DNA from: Acidimicrobiales bacterium | GTDB lineage: Bacteria; Actinomycetota; Acidimicrobiia; Acidimicrobiales; Palsa-688 | Reading direction: 5' to 3' | Assembly (NCBI GenBank): GCA_030039575.1 | Contig: JASHVH010000011.1 | Location: 1-6,638 of the forward strand | Length of the DNA: 6,638 nt | Part shown: positions 1 to 5,518 of the stretch, piece by piece | Layout of the letters: every line of letters starts with the position of its first letter | Numbering within the stretch: position 1 is the stretch's first letter | Notes under the pieces: generated by a model | The model's input: the letters and a program-made list of their open reading frames with translations, nothing else | What the model was told of the DNA's origin: nothing | Database searches by the model: none | Made by a program: the position numbers and the translations under genes

Positions 1-631
1 CCGCTTGCTGCCCCCACCCCTGGAGGTGCTCGGGGACGTCGTCATCGCCCACATATACCACATGCCGGACACCGATTTTGCGGGATCGCTACACGAGTGC
101 AACGTAATGTTCGGGGCACGGTACGCGGGCCGGGGCGAAATTGTCGAGGGCGGTTATTCGATGGGCCTATACCTCGACTCGGACGTCGGTATCGCGCATG
201 GCCGCGAGGTCCACGGCCAACCCAAGAAACTGGCCTCGTTGAAGCTGGAAACCCGAGGCGACCTCATTGTCGGCGTGGTCGAGCGCAACGAGATCGCCAT
301 CCTGACCGCCACCCTCCCGTACAAGCAGCGCGCTTGCGACCCGACTGATATGCGGCAATATTTCGACTTCACCCGCAATATCAACTACAAAGTGATCCCG
401 CACATTGACGGCACGCCGGCCATCCGCCAGCTCACGGCCCGCCAATTGACGGACGTCGAGATCATGGAATGCTGGACAGGCCCAAGTACTGTCGAGCTGC
501 GGCCCAACGCCCAGGCCCCGGTGTGGCGGTTACGGGTGGTGGAAGCATTGGCAGGATATTTTTGGCGGGCGAACTTCACCCTCGTGCCCGGGACCGTCCT
601 GCACGATTACCTGGCAACCGGTCATGCCTAA
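1..631 (+). CDS. Acetoacetate decarboxylase-family protein, 5'-partial
   Basis: Only the C-terminal part is present. The frame is open to the window edge (first full codon at 2), and the TTG at 5 is not a convincing start because the protein there aligns inside the family, at its 'PEPLE' segment. By eye against the Clostridium acetobutylicum enzyme (about 245 residues), some 45 N-terminal residues are missing. Numbering from the TTG, the signature GREVHGQPKKLA covers residues 67-78. Lys74 corresponds to the Schiff-base lysine (Lys115) and Lys75 to its pKa-lowering neighbour (Lys116). Glu31 matches Glu76, and the conserved ECWTGP motif is near the C-terminus. His16 occupies the place of Glu61. 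Canonical members decarboxylate acetoacetate to acetone and CO2 in the cytosol, but the fold also includes aldolase-dehydratases, so the substrate is open. It heads a run of tightly spaced redox genes, which suggests a role on a keto-acid intermediate. The family call is secure; the reaction is not. Confidence 0.9.
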   Translation, partial: RLLPPPLEVLGDVVIAHIYHMPDTDFAGSLHECNVMFGARYAGRGEIVEGGYSMGLYLDSDVGIAHGREVHGQPKKLASLKLETRGDLIVGVVERNEIAILTATLPYKQRACDPTDMRQYFDFTRNINYKVIPHIDGTPAIRQLTARQLTDVEIMECWTGPSTVELRPNAQAPVWRLRVVEALAGYFWRANFTLVPGTVLHDYLATGHA

Positions 632-643
632 GGCGTAAAGGGC

Positions 644-1621
644 ATGAGACTCGTGGTCCTCGACGCCGGGTTCGGCGAGATCGGCGTCGAATCGGCGGCT
701 GCAGCGCCCTTTGGGGCTTCTGTGCACGACGCCAGCGACCGGTCATGGGACGACGCGGTAGCAGCCGCGGCGACGGCGGATGGGGCCATGGTGCGGTATA
801 CACGTGTGGACGCATCCGTATTCGACCGCTGCCCCACGTGGCGGGTCCTCGGTCGGTATGGAGTAGGGGTCGACAACATCGACGTCGGGGCGGCCAGCGA
901 ACGTGGCATCGCCGTCATCAACGTGCCTGACTATTGCACTGAGGAGGTCGCCTTGCATGCCGCGGCCTTGATACTCGCCAGTTGGCGCCGGCTGGTCGCC
1001 GCCAGCAACCTCGTGCGCACAGGTCAGTGGGACGACTGGCAACAGCTACGTCCGGTGCGGCGTCTCTCTCTCGCGACGTTGGGCCTGGTCGGAGTGGGGC
1101 TAATAGGCTCCGAAGTGGCCCGCCTGATGCGCCCATTTTTCGCCCACTTGATCGCGTACGACCCCGTGGCTCAGGTGCCCGCCGGTTGCGAGCCGGCGAC
1201 CCTGGACGAGGTATTTACGGGGGCCGACGTGGTCTCGTTGCATTGCCCACTCACGCCTGAAACTACCGGGCTCGTTAACGAGAACAGGTTGTCCGCCATG
1301 AAAGAAGGGGCGCTTCTGGTCAACGTTTCGCGGGGAGGCCTCGTCGATACCACTGCACTTGCGGCCGGGTTGCGGCGCGGGCAACCGGCGGCCGCAGCAC
1401 TGGACGTGTTGCCAAAGGAGCCGCCCGCAGCCGACGAAGCTCTCCTGAGCGCGCCAAATCTGTTGTGCACCAACCACGTCGCCTGGTACTCGGACGAATC
1501 GCTGGTGCGCTTACTGCACCTGGTGAGCGAGCGCTGTGCCGCTTACCTGGCGGGCGCACCGGTGCCGACCATCGTGAACCGCGGTGCCATGGTAAACCGC
1601 CAATCCATTGAAGGGAGATAA
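644..1621 (+). CDS. D-2-hydroxyacid dehydrogenase, CtBP-like
   Basis: A cytosolic NAD-dependent dehydrogenase of the D-isomer 2-hydroxyacid family, 325 residues, a normal full length. It should interconvert a D-2-hydroxyacid and a 2-keto acid. The substrate domain contains GRYGVGVDNID (70-80). The Rossmann domain has GVGLIG (150-155), and Asp173 after the second beta strand favours NAD over NADP. The third family signature is MKEGALLVNVSRGGLVD (219-235). The catalytic triad is complete: Arg230, Glu259 (in LPKEP) and His278 (in TNHVAWYS). The AWYS after the histidine and NVPDYCTEEVALHA (93-106) resemble the CtBP-like branch rather than phosphoglycerate dehydrogenase, and there is no C-terminal ACT domain. 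ATG 644 lies 12 nt after the preceding stop, with purine-rich TAAGG and AAAGGG upstream. Its position between an ADC-fold enzyme and an SDR suggests it works on a small hydroxy/keto acid, but the substrate cannot be read from the sequence. Confidence 0.92.
   Translation: MRLVVLDAGFGEIGVESAAAAPFGASVHDASDRSWDDAVAAAATADGAMVRYTRVDASVFDRCPTWRVLGRYGVGVDNIDVGAASERGIAVINVPDYCTEEVALHAAALILASWRRLVAASNLVRTGQWDDWQQLRPVRRLSLATLGLVGVGLIGSEVARLMRPFFAHLIAYDPVAQVPAGCEPATLDEVFTGADVVSLHCPLTPETTGLVNENRLSAMKEGALLVNVSRGGLVDTTALAAGLRRGQPAAAALDVLPKEPPAADEALLSAPNLLCTNHVAWYSDESLVRLLHLVSERCAAYLAGAPVPTIVNRGAMVNRQSIEGR
1612..1617 (+). promoter_or_regulatory. Ribosome binding site for the SDR gene
   Basis: AGGGAG lies 9 nt before ATG 1627 and overlaps the last codons of the preceding gene. 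It supports ATG 1627 as the start. A second AAGGA at 1620-1624 is too close to the start to be the main site. Confidence 0.6.
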
Positions 1622-1626
1622 GGACA

Positions 1627-2424
1627 ATGGACGCTCTTTTCGACCTCACCGGGCGAGTCGCCGTGGTTACCGGCGCGGGGGGAGGCCTGGGTACGGCGAT
1701 CTGTGGCGGCCTCGCCGCCCATGGGGCCGACGTAGCTCTGATCGATATCGAAGCGGGAACTCTGGCAGCCTCAGCTGGCGGTGTGACCGATGCAGGCCGC
1801 CAGGCGCTCGCGCTCAAGTACGACGTCTCCGATGAGACCGCCACGGCTCAAGCGTTCGCGGACGTGGACGCCGCCTTCGGCCGGGTCGACATCCTGGTCA
1901 ACCTGGCCTACACCCCGACGTTCGGTTTTCCCGAGACCCTGTCGCTGGCTGATTGGGACAAGGCGTTCCGGGTCAACGTGACCAGCTATTTTCTCACCTG
2001 TCGAGAGGCGGGCCGGCGCATGATCGCTCAGGGACGGGGCGGAGCGATCGTCAATATGTCCTCCATCGGGGGCACGTCTGCTTGCGGGCGCGGTTCGTAC
2101 CCCTACAGCGTGAGCAAAGGGGGGATAGTCATGTTGACCAAGGAACTGGCCATCGAATGGGCTAAACACGGGATACGGGTAAACGCCATCCAGCCCTGCC
2201 AGTTCCTGACTCCGGGGCTCAGGCACCGCCTTGACAACCCGGAGCTGCCATCGATCCGGGAGAAGTTCCTTTCAGGTATACCGCTCAACCGCCTGGGTGA
2301 GCCGGAGGAAATGATCGGCCCGGTAGTATTCCTGGTTTCGGACGCGGCCTCGATGGTCACCGGCGCCCTCCTGCCGGTAGACGGCGGCAACCTGGCCCTC
2401 AACGCCGGCGGCACGAAGGACTGA
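1627..2424 (+). CDS. Classical SDR oxidoreductase (glucose/gluconate dehydrogenase-like)
   Basis: A 265-residue single-domain cytosolic SDR, the usual length for the classical family. It should oxidise or reduce a hydroxyl/carbonyl group with NAD(H). The TGAGGGLG cofactor loop is at 15-22, and Asp40 ending the second beta strand (LID) points to NAD. The catalytic set is present: Asn117 (RVNVTS), Ser146 (NMSS), Tyr160 and Lys164 (YSVSK). The start (LFDLTGRVAVVTGA) resembles gluconate 5-dehydrogenase and related sugar-acid dehydrogenases. Two conserved structural motifs differ: the NNAG position reads NLAY (92-95), and the usual PG after RVNAI reads PC (190-191). The C-terminal dimer/cofactor segment (VTGALLPVDGG, 244-254) is intact. 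It starts 5 nt after the hydroxyacid dehydrogenase stop and is followed 12 nt later by the epimerase gene, so it is probably co-transcribed. Substrate unknown; a sugar acid or small hydroxy acid is plausible. Confidence 0.92.
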   Translation: MDALFDLTGRVAVVTGAGGGLGTAICGGLAAHGADVALIDIEAGTLAASAGGVTDAGRQALALKYDVSDETATAQAFADVDAAFGRVDILVNLAYTPTFGFPETLSLADWDKAFRVNVTSYFLTCREAGRRMIAQGRGGAIVNMSSIGGTSACGRGSYPYSVSKGGIVMLTKELAIEWAKHGIRVNAIQPCQFLTPGLRHRLDNPELPSIREKFLSGIPLNRLGEPEEMIGPVVFLVSDAASMVTGALLPVDGGNLALNAGGTKD

Positions 2425-2429
2425 GGGGG
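2423..2429 (+). promoter_or_regulatory. Ribosome binding site for the epimerase-like gene
   Basis: GAGGGGG begins inside the stop codon of the SDR gene and ends 7 nt before ATG 2437. It supports that start and translation as part of the same transcript. Confidence 0.6.
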
Positions 2430-2436
2430 CCAAAAC

Positions 2437-3414
2437 ATGAATGTCCTTATCCTGGGCGGGACTCGTTTTGTAGGCGTGGTCCTGGCCCGCCGGCTCATCG
2501 ATAGCGGGGCACGGGTCACGGTGCTCAACCGGGGTGTTACCGGTGATGCCCCCGCCGGCTGCGTGGCAATAACAGGTGACCGCGGCGCAGAAGACGGCTT
2601 GGCGGGGCTGGGCCAGTCCCGGTTCGACGCCGTGGTCGACATGTCAGCGTATTTCTCGGACTGGACTAAAAGAGCCGTGGAGGCGTTGGCGGGCCGGGTC
2701 GCTCACTACGTCTTCATCTCGAGCGGCGCCGTGTACCGTCCTTCGGCCGAGGTGCCCTGGCCCGAGTCGACGCCGTTCGGCCCTATGCCGGTCTGGGGCC
2801 AGTACGGGGTCGAAAAAGTGGCGTCCGAGAAGATGCTTTGGCGGGCCTACAGTGAGGGCCGTTTCGGCGTCACGTGTTTCCGGCTCCCGTTCATCCTGGG
2901 GCCGGGCAACTTTGCTGACCGGGAATCGTTCGCGTTCGGCCGGCTGGAGGCGCGGCGGCCGCTGCTGCTACCGGGTGGCGGGCGTGCCCTGAACCAGTTC
3001 GTGTACATCGACGATGTAGTGGAGGCATTGCTGGCCGTCCTGGAGCGTCCCGACGTGGCCGCAGGGTCGGCGTACAACTGTGCGTACGGGAAGGCGATAA
3101 CCAACCGGGGCTGGGTCGAACTGTGCGCAGATGTGGCCGGGATCGAGCCTTGGTTGGTCGATATCGACGAAACCACGTTGGGCGTGGCCATGAGCTCCGT
3201 GGACCTGACCAATATCGTGTTCCCGTACCCGGACCTGCACTACATCCTCGACGGGACAAAGCTCACCCGCGAGCTCAGCGTGGAAATGAAGACCGGTAAC
3301 CGGCGCATGCTGGAGGAGTATTACGCCTGGTGGCAGGCGCGTCCGCAGCCAGCCCCGCGTCAATATGCTCGAGAAGCCCAGGCCCTGTCCGCCCTGGGCC
3401 TCAGTGCCGGCTGA
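2437..3414 (+). CDS. NAD(P)-dependent epimerase/dehydratase-like SDR (GGTRFVG type)
   Basis: A 325-residue extended/atypical SDR. The N-terminus carries the dinucleotide-binding motif GGTRFVG (7-13), followed by a second strand ending in NRG (31-33). Arg32 there hints at NADP(H) rather than NAD(H). The active-site pair Tyr123 and Lys127 (YGVEK) is intact, with Ser95-Ser96 (FISSGAVY) as the partner serine region. RLPFILGPGN (149-158) and NQFVYIDDVVEA (186-197) are typical of nucleotide-sugar-epimerase relatives. The C-terminal substrate lobe (about 200-325) has no clear specificity signature. Homologues in this branch are annotated variously as epimerase, isoflavone reductase-like or CSP41-like, so the exact reaction is unclear; an epimerase, dehydratase or ketoreductase would all fit. 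It is the last gene of the plus-strand block, and its stop lies within a hairpin that meets the opposing operon. No membrane segment or signal peptide is visible. Confidence 0.85.
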   Translation: MNVLILGGTRFVGVVLARRLIDSGARVTVLNRGVTGDAPAGCVAITGDRGAEDGLAGLGQSRFDAVVDMSAYFSDWTKRAVEALAGRVAHYVFISSGAVYRPSAEVPWPESTPFGPMPVWGQYGVEKVASEKMLWRAYSEGRFGVTCFRLPFILGPGNFADRESFAFGRLEARRPLLLPGGGRALNQFVYIDDVVEALLAVLERPDVAAGSAYNCAYGKAITNRGWVELCADVAGIEPWLVDIDETTLGVAMSSVDLTNIVFPYPDLHYILDGTKLTRELSVEMKTGNRRMLEEYYAWWQARPQPAPRQYAREAQALSALGLSAG

Positions 3415-3422
3415 CGCCCAGG
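3393..3422. terminator. Candidate bidirectional hairpin between convergent operons
   Basis: An inverted repeat pairs CCTGGGC (3393-3399) with GCCCAGG (3416-3422). Inside it, after one C/C mismatch, TCAG (3401-3404) pairs with CTGA (3411-3414) around a six-base loop. It includes the last codons and stop of the epimerase-like gene and ends 12 nt before the stop of the opposing E1-beta gene. There is no T-tract on either side, so it would be an I-shaped hairpin or an mRNA 3'-end stabiliser rather than a textbook intrinsic terminator. Confidence 0.4.
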
Positions 3423-3434
3423 CGGCGCCTGCTG

Positions 3435-4421
3435 CTAGGCCTCGGTCGAGGGCCAGCGCTCCACTGAGCCGCGAACGGCCGAGACGATCGTCTCCACTTG
3501 GGGTATGAGTGCCTCCATCAAGCCCGGAGAGTGCGGGATGGGCGAGTGTGCGGCCGTGACTCTTTGGACCGGAGCGTCCAGGTAGTCGAACACTTCTTCC
3601 TGTACCATGGCCGCAATTTCGGACGCCACACTGGCAAAGGGCGGCTCCTCCGTCACGACCAGGGCGCGGCCCGTCTTTCTCACGGAGCCCTCTATGAGCT
3701 GAGCGTCGAGCGGGAAAATGGTCCGAAGATCGATGACTTCGGCCTCCACGCCCTCACTGGCCAGAACTTCGGCGGCCTTCACGACCTTGTTGACGACGAT
3801 GCCCGACGACACGATGGTGACGTCGCTCCCCGGGCGGGCGATGGCGGCGCGGCCCAGGGGCACGAGCTCGTCAGGGCCACCCACTTCGCCTCGAACCCCG
3901 GTAAGCCTCTTGTGCATGAGAAAAATAACGGGGTCGTCAGAGCGCAGCGCGGACTTGATTATCCCCTTCGTGTCAGCTGCGTTCGATGGCATCACGGTAA
4001 TAAGGCCCGGCATGTGCATGAACCACGCCTCCAAGCTGTTGTTGTGCTGGGCGGAGTAAAGTGCCACGCCTGAGGAGGCCCGTATGACCATCGGCACGGG
4101 CCGGCCCCACAGATAGCTCGACTTGGCTGCCTGGTTGGCGATCTCGTCCATGGCCCCGAACGCGAAGTCGATGAAGTTGAGGTCGATTAGCGGCCTCATG
4201 CCGTTGAGTGCGGCACCGACACCGGCCGCCACCATGGCCGCCTCCGAAATAGGGGTGTCGATGACGCGGTCGTGGCCGAACCGTGGTCCGATCCCCTTCA
4301 CCTGGGCGAAATGGCCTCCCCTGATGAACAGGTCGGTGCCTAGGACGAAAATCCTATCGTCTGCCTCCATTTCTTCGGCCAGGCCCTGCTGGAAAGCCTG
4401 GCCCACGGTAACTGCGGTCAT
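3435..4421 (-). CDS. 2-oxoacid/acetoin dehydrogenase E1 component, beta subunit
   Basis: The beta half of the thiamine-diphosphate-dependent E1 heterotetramer, which decarboxylates a 2-oxo acid (or cleaves acetoin) and passes the acyl group to lipoyl-E2. Its 328 residues are standard for PdhB/AcoB/BkdB. The N-terminal pyrimidine-binding transketolase domain includes VIDTPISEAA (53-62), where Glu60 should contact the cofactor aminopyrimidine. SAQHNNSLEAW (123-133) holds the conserved active-site-lining His126. The C-terminal transketolase domain follows from about 200 (SDVTIVSSG, VIDLRTIFPLD). The family's usual QHSQSLE reads QHNNSLE here. ATG 4421 overlaps the E1-alpha stop by ATGA, with AAGGG-type purines 4427-4433 upstream, so the two subunits are likely translationally coupled for equal amounts. 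It is the last gene of the minus-strand block. Sequence alone does not separate pyruvate, branched-chain oxoacid and acetoin as substrate. Confidence 0.93.
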   Translation of the reverse strand: MTAVTVGQAFQQGLAEEMEADDRIFVLGTDLFIRGGHFAQVKGIGPRFGHDRVIDTPISEAAMVAAGVGAALNGMRPLIDLNFIDFAFGAMDEIANQAAKSSYLWGRPVPMVIRASSGVALYSAQHNNSLEAWFMHMPGLITVMPSNAADTKGIIKSALRSDDPVIFLMHKRLTGVRGEVGGPDELVPLGRAAIARPGSDVTIVSSGIVVNKVVKAAEVLASEGVEAEVIDLRTIFPLDAQLIEGSVRKTGRALVVTEEPPFASVASEIAAMVQEEVFDYLDAPVQRVTAAHSPIPHSPGLMEALIPQVETIVSAVRGSVERWPSTEA

Positions 4422-5512
4422 GCTAGCCCTTTCTCGTCAAAGGGGGTAACCAGGACCCTGTCCCCGGCGGTGGCGGGGTCAGGGACTGGAGAAGACTCAG
4501 AAAACTCGATCGAGTCCTGCACGACGGCGCTCGCGCCGGCCACTATCTCCTCGAACTGTCCGGGGCGGAGCTGGCCGAGGCGCTCGAGGGAGCTGCGTAG
4601 CCGCTCGACGGGGTCCCGCGTGGCCCGCCAGTGCTCCACTTCGTCTTCGGTGCGGTAGTTGATCACTTCACCGGTGTTATGGCCCCGGTAACGGTACGTC
4701 ACCGCCTCGATAAATGTCGGTCCGCCCCCAGCGGCGGCCCGTTCCCGTGCTTCCACGGTGGCGGCGTAAACGGCCGCAATGTCTTGGCCGTCCACTTGCG
4801 ACGCAGGCAACCCAAACCCAATGGCCCGCTCGGCAATGGTCCCGCCCACCATCTCGCGGCGGATCCAGGTCTCGACCGCGTACTGGTTGTTCTCGCATAC
4901 CACAATGAGAGGGAGTTTTTCTACTGTGGCAAAATTGACGAACTCCCACGTGCGCCCGGTGTTGGCTCCTCCGTCACCAAAGAACCCGACGCACACCTGA
5001 CCATTTTGTCGGAGCTTGGCCGCCAGCGCCGCTCCCATCGCAATGCCGAGCGCAGCTCCCACTATACCGTTAGACCCGAAATACCCGAGGGAAAAGTCGA
5101 TTAAGTGCATTGTGCCCCCACGTCCACCCGCGCAGCCGGTGGCACGGCCCCACAATTCGGCCATGACCGCACGGGGCGTCAAGCCCTTGGCCAGGGCGTG
5201 ATGATGGGGCCGGTGCGGGCTGGCCACGATGTCGCCCGGCCGGAGAGCCCGCACCACTCCCACCGCCACCGCCTCCTGCCCGGAGGCCTGATGAACGCTC
5301 CCGGGGATTTTGCCAGATAAGGTCAGGGGTTCGAGGGCTTCTTCAAACTCACGTATGAGGACCATATCCTCCAGCCACTTCACCAACTCGCCGGCCGGGA
5401 GCCCGCTTATGTCTATCTCGAGAAGGCCGTCCTCACTTGGTCTATCCGCTGCAGCCAATTGCTCGTGGGTTTCTGACAACGCTTCATTGATTATCTGGGG
5501 TTCATTGATCAT
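4418..5512 (-). CDS. 2-oxoacid/acetoin dehydrogenase E1 component, alpha subunit
   Basis: The alpha subunit of E1, carrying the diphosphate/Mg site for thiamine diphosphate. The ThDP motif begins at GDG (179-181) and ends at NN (208-209, in VCENNQYAVET), the expected spacing. Other family landmarks are IREFEEAL (53-60), SVHQASGQEAVAVG (72-85), GGRGGTMHL (129-137) and the loop RYRGHNTGE (274-282). The 364 residues include roughly 40 extra N-terminal residues before the conserved core. The usual HRGHGH segment reads HRPHHH (100-105), with His100 and Arg101 kept. The start at 5512 is supported by AGGAG six nt upstream and by the ATGA overlap with the E2 stop; the next in-frame Met (residue 50) falls inside the core. 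It overlaps E1-beta by four bases. The RGH...YR...W..RDP pattern is AcoA/PDH-like, but the substrate is not determined. Confidence 0.93.
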   Translation of the reverse strand: MINEPQIINEALSETHEQLAAADRPSEDGLLEIDISGLPAGELVKWLEDMVLIREFEEALEPLTLSGKIPGSVHQASGQEAVAVGVVRALRPGDIVASPHRPHHHALAKGLTPRAVMAELWGRATGCAGGRGGTMHLIDFSLGYFGSNGIVGAALGIAMGAALAAKLRQNGQVCVGFFGDGGANTGRTWEFVNFATVEKLPLIVVCENNQYAVETWIRREMVGGTIAERAIGFGLPASQVDGQDIAAVYAATVEARERAAAGGGPTFIEAVTYRYRGHNTGEVINYRTEDEVEHWRATRDPVERLRSSLERLGQLRPGQFEEIVAGASAVVQDSIEFSESSPVPDPATAGDRVLVTPFDEKGLA

Positions 5513-5518
5513 CTCGAG
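5483..5518 (-). repeat. Two adjacent 18-nt imperfect direct repeats at the E1-alpha start
   Basis: Units 5483-5500 and 5501-5518 match at 15 of 18 positions. Read on the minus strand, the first unit carries the E1-alpha ATG and the E2 stop, and the second has ATA where the start was. The repeat adds six in-frame codons, seen as INE at residues 2-4 and again at 8-10. Confidence 0.65.

Noticed and set aside
5..7. TTG as the start of the ADC-fold gene
   Set aside because: The protein at this point aligns about 45 residues into the family, so the true start is upstream of the window.
469..930. A 153-codon plus-strand frame overlapping the ADC-fold and hydroxyacid dehydrogenase genes
   Set aside because: It is out of frame with both, Arg/Gly-rich and without motifs; a GC-driven shadow.
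1320..1844. A 174-codon minus-strand frame opposite the hydroxyacid dehydrogenase and SDR
   Set aside because: It is antisense over two confident genes, with biased Arg/Pro/Ala composition.
2103..2642. A 179-codon minus-strand frame across the SDR/epimerase junction
   Set aside because: It is antisense to two genes with complete catalytic motifs, has low-complexity Arg/Ser/Pro composition and no plausible ribosome binding site.
3498..4073. A 191-codon plus-strand frame opposite E1-beta
   Set aside because: It is the complement of conserved E1-beta sequence and encodes no recognisable domain.
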